This document shows, piece after piece, positions 49,844-60,992 of a stretch of 64,000 bases of DNA. The notes under the pieces are model-generated. The model did no database searches. It was not told the DNA's origin and saw nothing but the letters and a program-made list of their open reading frames with translations. The DNA lies in the NCBI RefSeq assembly GCF_019320115.1, contig NC_089588.1, positions 116,532,123 to 116,596,122 of the forward strand. Direction: 5' to 3'. The translations under genes were made by a program, and so were the position numbers. The first letter of the stretch is position 1; every line of letters starts with the position of its first letter. The stretch comes from Miscanthus floridulus. Its lineage: Eukaryota; Streptophyta; Magnoliopsida; Poales; Poaceae.

Positions 49844-50363
49844 TTAACTAAGCCTGGCTACAACGTAAGCAATCCCAACTATCACTAAACAAACTAAAAC
49901 TACAATGCACTTCAGTAACATAATTATTTCGTGATCATACGCAACTAAAATAGACAAATCATTCTTCTGTTGAATATCAATAAGCTTCTCCTGCTGGCTC
50001 ACTGCCTCATCATCAGCAGCCGCTACCTCAAGCGCACCCAAATTCTGCACGTATGTAGCATAATCTTCCTCCCAGTACCAACCACGCATCCATTGCTCTC
50101 CCACTGAAATTAAAGCCAAAAAATATTTAGTCAAAAATATTCAAGAAAAGCAGGTCAATTAGCCATAATTATAAAATGCGTAAGAAACTCACATCGCGAT
50201 CCGGACACTTGTAGAAAACACAACCCTTGTTGGGTCCCTGTCTCTTGACTCGGTACTCCATCACAATCTTCTGCTTACACTTGCCGCAGATAATGAGAGG
50301 GAGTTCTGGCCTCAGTCGTTTCGCAACCGAACGAGAGGCCGAGGATCCGGTACCAGTTGTCAT
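49844..50363 (-). pseudogene. GRF zinc-finger protein with C-terminal membrane helix, one-base deletion
   Basis: Exon 1 (50363-50193) encodes ICGKCKQKIVMEYR and GCVFYKCPDRD, the first half of a GRF-type zinc finger. Exon 2 (50103-49844) supplies WYWEEDYATYVQN, an acidic/glutamine-rich stretch and a membrane-spanning end (LLKCIVVLVCLVIVGIAYVV). Compared with the copy at 60993, one base is missing after ggatgcg in exon 2 (about 50087), which shifts the frame between the finger and the rest. The gene lies directly upstream of TNP2, in the same direction, inside the CACTA. Confidence 0.75.
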
Positions 50364-50460
50364 CTACTTTCTATACTTATTTTTGCAAACTAGTGTAAAT
50401 TTCATATTTTCTAAAACGATATATTTAAACAAAACTAGTACGGATTTCACATGTTTCAAT

Positions 50461-51187
50461 AAATAACCATCCGTACTAGTTGACCTTGCTTACGTGATCA
50501 TCTCGGCCAGCATTTCTCCACTGGACGGCACCGTACTTGGCCAAGGAAGAGCTCTGATTCTACAAGAAAGGGAACACGGTCTTCCACGACCGTTGCCGCT
50601 CTCCCTCATAGAATCAAAGTTCCTCCTTGACGTCCGTTACCGCTCGGCAGAGAACATGTTGGCCGAGCTGAACACGGTCCGCAAGTTCAACTAGTACGGA
50701 TTTTCTATAATTTTCTAACTATTTACCAAGTTTTTTATTTCATGGAAAATTTAATTCTAAAAAATAAAAGGCATGATTTCTAAGTAATTCATTTCATGGA
50801 AAAAATAATTCTAAGTGACCTGCTCGATATCGGCGAGCTCGCGGACGTTTAGGTTGCCGAGGATAGTAACATTTGTAGATGACATTTGTAGGTCTGAAGT
50901 TATCAAATATCCATCAAATTATAGCTCAAAAACATGTTTCAATAAATAACCATCCGTACTAGTTGACCTTGCTTACGTGATCATCTCGACGAGCATTTCT
51001 CCACTGGACGGCACCGTACTTGGCCAAGGAAGAGCTCCGATTGTACGAGAAAGGAAACACGGTCTTCCACGACCGTTGCCGCTCTCCCTCGTAGAATCAA
51101 AGCTCCTCCTTGACGTCCGTTACCGCTCGGCAGAGAACATGCTTGCCGAGCTGAACACGGTCCACAAGTTCAACTAGTACGGATTTT
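50461..51187. repeat. two tandem palindromic modules upstream of the CACTA genes
   Basis: Two copies (about 50461-50706 and 50944-51187, period about 483 bp) each form a long imperfect inverted repeat. The module opens with ccgtactagttgac and closes with gttcaactagtacgg. Inner parts such as ggaagagctc and gagctcctcc, and ctggacggcaccgtac against gtccgttaccgctcgg, pair across the centre. Arms are about 110-120 bp. The same module occurs in the other CACTA copy (60084-60775). Confidence 0.75.
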
Positions 51188-51593
51188 CTACAATTTTCTA
51201 ACAATTTTCTAAGTTTTCATTTCATGGAAAAATTAATTCTAAGATCACGTAAGCCACCGGGGACGAGGATGGCGCGTGCTCCAGCGAGGACGAGCGAGGC
51301 GTGATTTTGATGAACTAATTTAACTTTTGTTTATCCAAACATATATGCAAATCATCATGTGATTTTGAGCTAAAAATGACATATAAAATCATAATAAAGT
51401 CCAACATATAAAGTTACACATGCATCTACATCGCAAAATGAGATAAGCTACTGATAAAGCATAAGAGGATTAAGTTTGTTACCTCCAAAATCGAAGAGCA
51501 ACACCAATGTAGGGGGAGAGAGTAAGAACAACAGCAAGCTGGGCAGTGAGTTTGAATGGAATGGCTCGGGCTCGGGGAGGAAGAAATGAGCTG

Positions 51594-51880
51594 AATTATA
51601 GGCCGGGATAATTAGTCCCGGTTAGGGGGCCAAACCGGGACTAAAGATTAATCTTTATTCCCGGGGTATCACCCAAACCGAGACTAAAAGCTTTAGTCCC
51701 GGTTGGTAATACCAGCCGGGACTAAAGATCCCTGCCCCACGGACGACCGTTGGGCAGGGACCTTTAGTCCCGGTTGGTATTACCAACCGGGACTAAAGGG
51801 TCCTTTAGTCCCGGGGGCAAAAAAATGCCGATGCTAATGCCAAATTGGGACATCGTTCTAAAGTCTGTTCTCTAGTAGTG
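51594..51880 (-). repeat. right subterminal repeats, terminal repeat and TATA of the large CACTA
   Basis: Copies of tttagtcccggttggt and its complement fill 51615-51810, and the terminal repeat ends at 51880. A TATA-like tataatt (read on the minus strand, about 51594-51600) faces the GRF and TNP2 genes. 51190-51590 between this and the palindromic modules shows no gene and probably is leader sequence. Confidence 0.7.
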
Positions 51881-51883
51881 CCT

Positions 51884-52240
51884 CCCCCACTTCTGGATGC
51901 TGGCGTAGCCACCTGCTGTAGTCACCTGCTACATCTGTTGGCCGCGCGCATGCGCGTGAGAAGCAGAGGGGGCGCGAGCAGGGACTCCCCACATGCAGTT
52001 GAGCGGCGCGGGTGGCGCAGGCCCCGCGTAGGCGGGCGCGGGATGCAGGTGCATGGGGAGAGACGGAGTGTAGGCGCGGGCATCCGGGCGCAGGCGCTAG
52101 CACTGCCCTAATCAATTTACGGAGACTGTCTTTGTAAATGGGTCAACTGCCTCTAAAATTCCCTATCTTTAGAGACATGGACATTTTTTCATCACTATTA
52201 TAAATAAAAGATATCCTCTAAAATTATTTTTGTAGTAGTG
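51884..52240. mobile_element. right end of another small CACTA
   Basis: The segment ends at 52240 with ttttgtagtagtg, the complement of CACTACTACAAAA, and contains ttacggagactg and actgcctctaaa units resembling the subterminal repeats of 16714-17332. A matching left end was not found. The large CACTA may have landed in it or deleted it. Confidence 0.5.
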
Positions 52241-53143
52241 AGGTATATTATATATTAGAGTTTCCCAGTGGCAATACGTTCTCCAAGAGTAAAATACATT
52301 GCAGAAATTGTTGGCGCTCACCATATTCTGCACATTGAATACGACGAGTGTGCGACTATCTGTATCTTTGTCTGCACAGATGAGTAACCCAGTTACAAAA
52401 AGTTCAGTTTGTATCTTACCCCGTACAATTGAACACCGAATTTACAACAGTTCTGTTTCTTGCGTCTGTATCTCTGCAAGCTCATATTACCTGCAAGTTA
52501 TATGGTTTCCTATGGTTGTATCATGGAAGTAAATACTACTGTAGGCTTTCAGCTTGTGATAGCTTCCAGTTTTCTTCACCGAGAAGCGGTACTCTTGTTC
52601 ATAGTTTAAGAAGCTTTAAAAGAAGCCGTACTGAAAGGATCCTTTGAATTAAAGAGTTAAAACTTGAAGTATGAAAACTTGTATTCGATTTTTTTTTTCT
52701 TTTTCCTTTACCTAATACAAGAATTAAGGATTCTATATCCTTATACAGTCACAAGCAAAACATATGAATGTGAGAGGCGGCCTACGTCCAATTAATTGTT
52801 GATAATCCATAAAAATGTAGTACTGATGAAATGCCAACGCAACTGAAGCCTCCATATTTACATGTTGTATGATTGATTATACAAGTCACTGAGTTTGAAT
52901 CAATATTTAAGAGTGATATGCAACTGTTTTTCCTTCTTTCTGGGACAACAACTTCCACTATACTGTACAATATATTGTTGACTTCAATAACCATGATATA
53001 GAACAAGCCCTCTATCTATAATCCCTAATTCAATGACCCTAATTTTCGCCACAATAGGCATTTTCTTTGTGGATATGAAAACCAATAGTAACAATAAAAC
53101 TAAAAACTGGAAAATTGAAACCCCACTACCTTTGTTTTCCAGT
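52241..53143. other. 3' flank and probable 3' UTR of MHX
   Basis: Moderately AT-rich, with no transposon ends. A polyadenylation site for MHX should lie in the right part (minus strand). No clear signal was chosen. Confidence 0.45.
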
Positions 53144-56070
53144 CTATATTATTCCTGAAACTCTTAAAGAGGAAAATACAACAAAAACAACCCAAAGGAT
53201 CATGAAGTAGACTGATGTAACCCAAGCCCATAGCCTAGGGCCGCCAAGCTCAGCACCGAGTATAATGCGGCGCAGAACCAAAACCATTATACATCCAAAT
53301 GATGTGGCAAAGAAGACTAGAAGAGAGAAGCTGAGATCAGCAGCATTATCTATGTACAATGGTTCCTGGTAAACGAAGAAGTTGTACACTGTGTCAATCA
53401 ACCATGGAACACCAATGCCAACATATATGTTCACCGAGTTACTGAAACAAGGGAATTTTGTCAGTTTATTCAGCTCCAGATTGAGGAAATGGAAACGGTA
53501 ACAAAGGAAATGGCAGGAATGAACCTGCAGGTGATGTTGGCTATTGCAGAGTCTGCAGTGACTTGACGCTCAGCAGCTATCTTGCTGGCAACTAGATCTG
53601 GCCATGAGGTTCCAGCAGCCAGTGCTGTGAATGCAATAACATATGGACTTACTCCTGCTCAAAACAGAAGATTCTCATGTCATCATACATGTACATAACA
53701 TCTTGGTGAGCAGATTGAACATTAAACATGTGCTTGAGTATGTTCTAACCTGTGACGCAGCTTATCTGATCTGTAAGCTTAGTAACACCATAAGCAATAC
53801 CACTTATGAAGACCAGTGAGCATATAAAAGCAATCCAGCCATGTGCAATGTGGTATGGGGGCACAAAAGCAAACAAGAATTTCCAAGGCGCAATGATCAA
53901 GTTCCAAAATATTCTGGTGAACCTCAGGCAAGCAGAATCCATCTTCCTTGACTCAGGGCTCTCCAACTGCATATATTGATAAAATCAATTGCTACGCCAA
54001 AAACAGAAAGTTCTTAACATTGGCTCAGTTTTAAGATTTGACAAAATGACTAATGTTAATATTACAGAATTTTCTCCTCGCTAGATGGGAAAAGGGAGTG
54101 GATGAAACTATTTCAACATAACTGTGTTTGGTAAAACAAATTTGTCTCAGCAGCACTTAGAAATAAGTTCCTCATTTGTATGTAAAACAGAAGCGTAGAA
54201 CATATTTCCCAATCCATGTACCACATAGTTATGGTGTCCAGCATATTAAAAAGTTCAGCCACATCTGTCCCATTAAATGAAATGAATTCTCTAAACTTCT
54301 AATATTGTCCTAGGATCCTAGCCAAATGCAAAAATAGATGACTAGCTATTCAATACACATAAAGAGACCAACAATGAATCAAATTACCATTGAAGCATCA
54401 ACAAATTGTTGCCACCAAATAAAAAGCCAGGACATATCCTCTTGTGTGTTCTTTACAACTTGATCAATTGTTGACGATCCTTCAATATCCATTTGTGGAA
54501 CTTGACTGTACTCTAGAGTACAGATGTCGAAAACATAGAAATGATTACTTCAAACAATAAATACAACAAATATATCAGTAGGAACCCCCCAACCCACCCC
54601 ACCACACCACCTTCAATGCTTAACTTAACATAACGTGAAAATAGGTAATTAATCAATCCACTGCACTTGGTTGCATTCACTGATGCACTATCGTTCTATC
54701 ACTAAGGATAGATATTCGAGAAACTGGAAAGCCCGTACCTGCATTGTGGTAGGAATGTCCGGAGAATACTTCTACAATGCCATCATTCCGATCAGCACTT
54801 ATAGGGAGTGTCTCACTAATGCCATCACAGTTGTGGTAATCAACAGAAACATCTTCTGGTGGAACCCAATCTTCAGGCCTCTCACCTCTCACACTGATTG
54901 CAGCAGATTGAACTAAAAACATAAGCTACATATGCCTTAAACTGTACTGCACATGACCAAGAGATAAGTTTGCAAAAGAAAAGGTAATCAGGAATTAGGA
55001 TCGTACAATGGAATTGATACAAATGGCCACCGTTTATCCTGTGCATATGCATGAAGCAGAAGCAACCCATACTGCAAGACTGTCAGCAATGCCTCCCAGA
55101 GGGTGATCACTTTAGGTGTCCACACCTGCACGCAGTGCAAAGTATTCATTGGTACCAAATGCACTTGCATAGCAGAATTATTTTGTATATGATAAAAAAT
55201 TTTGAACTTTGGCTGATGATATCTCATATCTCTGAATACTTAGTCAAACAAACAAAAAGGATGTATAAATTCTTCATAACTACTTTTGTAGTATTATAGC
55301 CTTATTAGATTTTATAAAACACATTAGTGTTAAAATATGTGTTCCAAGCCATGGCAATGTCCAGGACATCAATAATTGTAACCAAGCTGTATATTACGAC
55401 TTACCTCTAAGATAACATAGAGCCAAATATATGCCCAGAAAGACCAGACGAGCTCAACTAACCAAACACCCAAGTCGGAGATCTTTTTCTTAGACCCTGC
55501 CCTTGGCATAACCACACAGACAGCATGGATTGGAAACAGATCAAACGCCGCTGAACCAACAAGTGTGCCAGGACCCAGACCTGCAAAATCCCAAATACCA
55601 AATCACCTATCACGCTACACTTGAAATACATATCATACTGCAAAAGTTCACCACCAAGCCAATTATTTAATAACTGTAGTGGTACCTCCTGCTGTCAGTT
55701 CACCCAGATTACGGATCGCATCGATGGTGGCCAGGGAGATCTGAGGAAAGCTGGTGCCGAATGCAAGCAGAGCAATGTCCGCCACGGCGTAGTTCCACAC
55801 CTTCTCGTGCTTCACGACAGGCGCCTTGGTGTGCGGGTCGACGCCGACCACCACTTCCCGGGAGTGCCTCATGATCTGCTCCATGGATTTGAAGAACCGG
55901 GCGGTGATCGCGGACAGCCCGATGAAGCAGTACGCGAGCGCGACGGTGTAGAGGGAGGCGCGGACGCCGTTGGAAAGCAGAGTCTCGCCATGGAACAGCA
56001 GGTAGGTGTCACTGTCACACGACAACGATGGAGGAGGAGGAACAGCACGCACCATCGCGATGTTGGACAT
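53144..56070 (-). CDS. MHX: MHX-type vacuolar cation/proton exchanger, 8 coding exons
   Basis: Exons (minus): 56070-55686, 55580-55405, 55125-55007, 54893-54739, 54512-54388, 53966-53750, 53654-53525, 53441-53144. They sum to 1605 bases, 534 codons plus TAG, all junctions GT-AG and in phase. The protein has the two alpha repeats of the Na/Ca exchanger superfamily: [18 protein letters not shown] (exons 1) and [20 protein letters not shown] (exon 7), each flanked by membrane helices, with a hydrophilic loop between ([17 protein letters not shown]). Length and order match plant MHX (Arabidopsis MHX, 539 residues), a tonoplast exchanger of protons for Mg and Zn ions. That role is taken from the Arabidopsis protein. 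The start is the first ATG after a leader acceptor. No break is seen, so this is the one clearly functional host gene here. Confidence 0.93.
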
Positions 56071-56870
56071 CAGATGAGACGAGAGGTTGAGAAAAGTGTT
56101 CTAGCTGGTTTCTGTTGTATCACGGATGACACAGGTAATTAATCCATCAACAGAGTTTTGGCAAGAAAAATGTTTCTACTGAAGCAGAGGCGGCATACCG
56201 CCATGGCAAAATCGCGCAGATTCCGCTGAGGCCATGGGGAGCGAGACAGGAAGAAGGGACAAGAACGCACCAGTGGTCCAGTCCAGTCCGTGGCCGGAGT
56301 CGAGTCCCCACGAACCACGGCAGCCTCCTTCTCCGCCGACGGCGAGGCCCCGACGCCCGTTGCTCTGCTCCTCTGTATGGTATCCAATCCAATGCGGCGC
56401 TCTGAGACTGCAGATTAGAGAGAGCGAGCGCGTCAGAAGGGGGTCCAGATTGAGGCACAAAGACTGCATATTGACGAAGCCAATCGATAGTACGGATTAA
56501 AAAAAAAGTTTCCATTTTTACAGTAGACGACAGATCATTCCCAACTTCTTGGCGAGGCAAAAGAAAAAGGCGCCGAACAGAAAAAGGCGACTAATCGCAT
56601 CGCATCCCAACCGGAGACGAAGCATCCAGCCATCCAGGAGAGGGACCGCGGAAGAGGAATGGGCGCGGGCGGCTTACCAGTACCAGCAGTCAGCGGCGGG
56701 TGGACGGGTTGCAGCCTCGCCGGAGCCGGGCGGCCGGGATGCGGCGCGGGACCCCCGCGGCGGCGCACGCGAGGACGGTCCCGCAGATCCCGCGCTGCCG
56801 GTGCTAGTGGGGACCGGTGACGGAGGCTACTGCATTTGGGAGCTGAATGCTGCCGCTGCTTCGGCCACAC
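56071..56870 (-). promoter_or_regulatory. 5' leader of MHX with a likely leader intron
   Basis: A donor CTG/GTAAGC at 56678/56677 and an acceptor ACAACAG at 56112 suggest a leader intron of about 566 bp, leaving a short second leader exon (56111-56071). Several ATGs lie in the leader region. Arabidopsis MHX is reported to have both a leader intron and an upstream ORF that affect expression, so the arrangement may be conserved. The GC-rich first exon starts near 56870. No clear TATA box is seen. Confidence 0.5.
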
Positions 56871-56889
56871 CAAACGCGCGCACACCAAC

Positions 56890-57025
56890 GGCCCGTTCGC
56901 TGGGGCTTGTTGGACTCGTAAGCTGTACTTTTTCAGTTAACGAATAGTATTTTTCTCTCATATTAAATTAGTCAATCGTACTGTCAGTTATGACTTATCA
57001 GTCAAACAAGGCCAAACGAACATGG
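56890..57025. mobile_element. MITE in the MHX promoter region
   Basis: The left end gcccgttcgctggggcttgtt and the right end, read as the complement catgttcgtttggccttgtt, form imperfect inverted repeats over most of the 136 bp. Related to the element at 15681-15804 by its end sequence. Confidence 0.6.
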
Positions 57026-57608
57026 CGTAAATTGATAGTGACGATTATAGGAGTATTAGCCTGTGATAATATGTGAGGTTCATGAATCCCAGTCGTCTGA
57101 GGTCACTCTCTCGGGAGTACACACTATTAATGCAAGAGAAAATTCCTTGATTGACATTGAAAACTATAACAATCTCTTCATTGCCATTCAAAATTATATG
57201 TTCCCTTCATTGTCATCAATTTTAGATTTTCTGTTCCCTCGTTGCCACTGCTGTTACAGACTGAGTCACGGCGTGACTTGCTCCCATACCCGACATCCAG
57301 ACACCATCACAGGGCTGGCTTGGGGTCATGGGCTCGACGTCGCAGGGCTAGAGCAGGGTGGCGTGGAGAGGTCGGTGGAGGCTCGACATCATGGCACGGC
57401 GTCGAGGTGGTCAGGGATGTCGAGCGCGTCAGCGTGGTTGGCTCCGAGGCGGACGTGACGAGTGCGGTGGCGTTGCGATGCCGGGGTGGATTGCAGTGCC
57501 GACGGGGATCCCGTGACGCGACGGCTCCGGGTCGAGGCGGCTTGAGGCGAGGAAGATGTGCTGGTGGTGCTGGAGCTCGGAGCTGCTCGGCGTAGAGACA
57601 CTGACGGC

Positions 57609-58283
57609 AGCTCGGTGCAAGGGACGCCGGTGCTCGTCGACGTGGAAGATGATGAGGCCGACGGTGGTGGCGTCTTCCACGAAGAGCAGCAAGGCGGCGG
57701 TTGGAGGTGATGGCGTGCCCGGCGGAGAGCAGCAGGGCGGCGGGGTGGAGCTCAGCGTCACGGAGAAGGCTCGGACGCTGCTCGAGGATGGTTGCACTCG
57801 CGTCAGCGTGGCCCACGACGTCGCGGCGGCATCGAGGCAGAGGCACGACGAGGCTCGGCGCGGCGCGACGTTCGGCGAAGAGGACGACGACGTCGCGGGC
57901 TCAGGATAACGGACAGAGCACCGGGCGGTGGGGTTCCTGGCCATCGTGCTGGCGAGCGGCTCCAGGAGGCGGCTCGGCATGGGCTTCGCCATGGCGCGGT
58001 GCAGCTGCGAGGAAGAGAAGGGAGTGGTGGCGGGCGCTGGGAATGGAGAAGAGGAGCGGCGGCAGCTGCTATTCTTATAGGCACCGCGAGCTAGGGTTCC
58101 AAGGTGAGGCGGCCATCTCTAGCGTCCGTGCAAGCTCCGGGACACGCGGCGTCTATCTTAGTAGCCTGCCAGCTATGTACACGTTGTGGGATTGAGATTG
58201 AGATTGAGATTCCGTGGGGTATGCTCTGCCCCGGCGCGGTGGCAACTCGCAGCCGCACCTGGTCACCGTCGCCACCGGCGGCG
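57609..58283. other. captured GC-rich sequence, source unknown
   Basis: The minus strand has an open frame from 57992 running into the left arm, with several ATGs (MAKPMPSRLLEP, MARNPTARC). I do not recognise the protein. A short tgagat microsatellite lies at 58193-58211. Confidence 0.45.
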
Positions 58284-58782
58284 ATGTGCAAGCCCAGGGC
58301 CGGCTCCGACGCGTTGGTGTCACGGCCCGCAGTCACCCCTTCTTCCCGCCGCTCCTCCTCATCCGCCTCCGCCAAGCGCCACCCTACTGCGACTAGGGTC
58401 TCCTCTTCCTCCCCCTCCACGTCGTACTCGGGGGCAGGCCCGTCCCCGTCTGGCGCCGGCACGGCCACGGGCACGGCCAGCGCGCAACGGCGCGGCGCCA
58501 CCTCGTCATCCTCTAGCTCCTCCGCGTCCTCCGGCCGCACCTCCCTCGCCGCGGCGCACGCCCCGCTCCCAGACCCACCTGTCCTCTACCCGTTCCAGGA
58601 GCTCACTGCCGCTACCAACAGCTTCCTCGCCAAGCGCGCAGGGGGTGCCTCCTCCTCCACCGCCTACTGGCGCTGCTCCCTCCGCGGCCGTGACGCGGCC
58701 CTTTTCCAGCTCCAGCGCCGCCCCGGCGCGGTGGCCGTGGACGCCGCCGCGCTAGCCAGGATCGGCAGGTACCACCACGCCA
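58284..58782 (+). pseudogene. captured receptor-like kinase fragment (possibly LysM type)
   Basis: From ATG 58284 the frame gives a Ser/Arg-rich stretch, then DPPVLYPFQELTAATNSFLA, YWRCSLRGRDAALFQLQRR and ALARIGRYHH, after which the frame enters the right terminal arm. The F-x-E-L-x-x-ATN-x-F pattern followed by a glycine-rich start is how plant receptor-kinase domains begin. The details remind me of grass LysM-type kinases, but this is memory only. The kinase catalytic core is absent, so it is a fragment that reads on into transposon sequence to 59126. Confidence 0.6.
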
Positions 58783-59491
58783 GCCGTCGGTGTCTCTACG
58801 CCGAGCAGCTCCGAGCTCCAGCACCACCAGCACATCTTCCTCGCCTCGAGCCACCTCGACCCGGAGCCGTCGCGTCACGGGAGCTGCGTCGGCACTGCAA
58901 TCCACCCCGGCATCGCAACGGCGCCACCGCACTCGTCGCGTCCGCCTCGGAGCCAACCACGCGGACGCGCTCGACATCGCCGACCACCTCGACGCCGTGC
59001 CATGATGTCGAGCCTCCACCGACCTCGCCACGCCACACTGCTCTAGCCCTGCGACGTCGAGCCCATGACCCCAAGCCAGCCCTGCGTTGGTGTCTGGACG
59101 TCGGGTATGGGAGCCAAGTCACGTAGTGACTCAGTCTGTAACTGCAGTGGCAACGAGGGAACGGAAAATCTAAAAGTGATGGCAATGAAGAGAACATGTA
59201 ATTTTGAATGGTAATGAATGGATTGTTATAGTTTTCAATGGCAATCAAGCAATTTTCTCATTAATGCAAATGCAAACGGGACGACTTTGGAAGGTACCTG
59301 TGCTTGCACCACTACCAACAAGTTAAGGTTCATCGCATTTACATTATTTTGCATGTGAAAAAAGATTGTAAATTTGCAAGAACAAAGCGTATAAGGTCAA
59401 CGGATTTCGTTCCATTGTTGTAGGTTTCTCAACAAAAGATAGTGATGCTTGCGGTACAAAATTTTGTCTTTCAACCCGTCTACAATAGTGA

Positions 59492-59783
59492 GGGTCTGTT
59501 TGGATCTACTGACACCAAATTAGAAGCTAAAATTAGTACCAGTGAATCTAACTAGCCTACTAATAAACCTGCTAATTATCGGCCATGGGATTACTAGCTA
59601 TTACCATTAGCTGATTTGAAGTGTATATGATAATAGTTCATATGCACGTTCAACTCACTATCCTACGACCACCTATTATCAGGTGGATCTAAATAGCCTC
59701 CTATTAAAAATTAGGTAGCTCAAAAATAACAGCTATTACTATTAGGTAGCTAATTTTTAGTGGTGATGGATCTAAACATGTCC
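59492..59783. mobile_element. MITE with gtttggatc ends
   Basis: Left gggtctgtttggatctactg and right complement ggacatgtttagatccatca are imperfect inverted ends, with gctaatta/ctattagc motifs inside. It is related to the sequence in the GDSL intron (14786-15010). The target duplication is not certain. 59270-59491 and 59784-59983 hold nothing recognised. Confidence 0.6.
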
Positions 59784-59983
59784 TAAAACCTTGAACGGTT
59801 CTATAATTTGTATTGTTTCGGACAATAACTCATCTTCGGAACATATTTTTGCCAATACGTGTACGATTTTATTAAATTATGTTTCAAGATTAATCTATAC
59901 TTCCCAGGACTATCTCATTGTATTTAAACTGAACATTTGCGAAGTTATTGGTAATTAAAGTGTCAAAGCTTTAACCTAAAATT

Positions 59984-60083
59984 NNNNNNNNNNNNNNNNN
60001 NNNNNNNNNNNNNNNNNNNNNNNNNNNNNNNNNNNNNNNNNNNNNNNNNNNNNNNNNNNNNNNNNNNNNNNNNNNNNNNNNNN
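59984..60083. other. assembly gap of 100 N
   Basis: Exactly 100 N. It hides the left end of the CACTA that follows. Confidence 0.99.
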
Positions 60084-60775
60084 AGCATGTTCTCTGCCGA
60101 GCGGTAATGGACGTCAAGGAGGAGCTTTGATTCTACGAGGGAGAGTGGCAACGATCGTGGAAGACCGTGTTCCCTTTCTCATAGAATCGGAGCTCTTCCT
60201 TGGCCAAGTACGGTGCCGTCCGGTGGAGAAATGCTCGCCGAGATGATCACGTAAGCAAGGTCAACTAGTACGGATGGTTATTTATTGAAATATGTTTTTG
60301 AGCAATAATTTAGATGGATATTTGATAACTTCAGACCTACAAATGTCATCTACAAATGTTACTATCCTCGGCAACCTAAACGCCAGCGAGCTCGCCGATA
60401 TCGAGCAGGTCACTTAGAACTATTTTTTCCATAAAATGAACTACTTAGAAATCATGCCTTTTATTTTTAGTATTAAATTTTCCATGAAATAAAAAACTTA
60501 GAAAATAGTTAGAAAATTATAGAAAATCCATACTAGTTGAACTTACGGACCGTGTTCATTTCGCCGAGCATGTTCTCTGCCGAGCGGTAACGGACGTCAA
60601 GGAGGAGCTTTGATTCTACGAGGGAGAGCGGCAACGGTCGTTGAAGACCGTATTGCCTTCCTCGTAGAATTGGAGCTCTTCCTTGACCAAGTACGGTACC
60701 GTCCGGTGGAGAAATGCTCGCCGAGATGATCACGTAAGTAAGGTCAACTAGTACGGATGGTTATTTATTGAAACA
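60084..60775. repeat. palindromic modules of the second CACTA copy
   Basis: One complete module (about 60527-60765) and one cut by the gap (60084-60280) match those at 50461-51187. Opening and closing tags ctagttgaac and gtcaactagtacgg are kept. Confidence 0.75.
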
Positions 60776-60992
60776 TGTTTTTGAGCTATGTGATTTCTAT
60801 GTCATTTTTAGCTCAAAATCACATGATGATTTACAATAGTAAAATCACTTGATAGTTTGGTATTTTACTATTATACATAGTACATATTTCATGGTTTAGT
60901 TAGATAAATAAATAATTTTAGTTTTGTTTAAATATATCATTTTAGAAAATGTGAAATTTACACTAGTTTGCAAAAATAAGTATAGAAAGTAG

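Larger units (their letters stand above)
39371..51880 (-). mobile_element. large CACTA region, genes on the minus strand
   Basis: The left end is CACTACTACAGAATGGACTT, the right end the complement of CACTACTAGAGAACAGACTT. Flanking triplets are act and cct (2 of 3 match). Subterminal repeats of the ttagtcccggtt/aaccgggactaaagg type lie at both ends and again internally at 44740-44975. Genes, from right to left: GRF zinc-finger protein, TNP2 transposase, then a protein with a Ulp1-like domain. The internal repeat cluster sits just upstream of a TATA box for the last gene. Either this is one two-promoter element, or two members of the family fused between 44990 and 46395. All three genes are broken. 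Confidence 0.8.
57136..59259. mobile_element. Pack-MULE with long terminal inverted repeats
   Basis: Terminal arms 57136-57608 and 58783-59259 are inverted copies of each other (gagaaaatt at the tips, ctcgg...gtagagaca at the inner edges). The element is flanked on both sides by attaatgcaa (57126-57135 and 59260-59269), a perfect 10-bp target duplication, in the range of Mutator-like elements (usually 9). No transposase is present. The 1.17-kb interior is GC-rich, gene-like sequence, including a receptor-kinase-like piece. This is the definition of a Pack-MULE. It lies about 270 bp upstream of the MHX leader. Confidence 0.9.

Noticed and set aside
50494..51177. 66-codon open frames repeated in each palindromic module, on the strand opposite to the transposase
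   Set aside because: They start with GTG, follow the palindrome, and their similarity is explained by the repeated DNA. No protein pattern.
57307..59126. Long frames of 179-340 codons across the Pack-MULE arms as host genes
   Set aside because: They run across inverted arms and captured pieces. The arms read the same on the opposite strand at the other end, so most of the length is not a gene.
59963..60151. Open frame spanning the N run
   Set aside because: Produced by reading through unknown bases.
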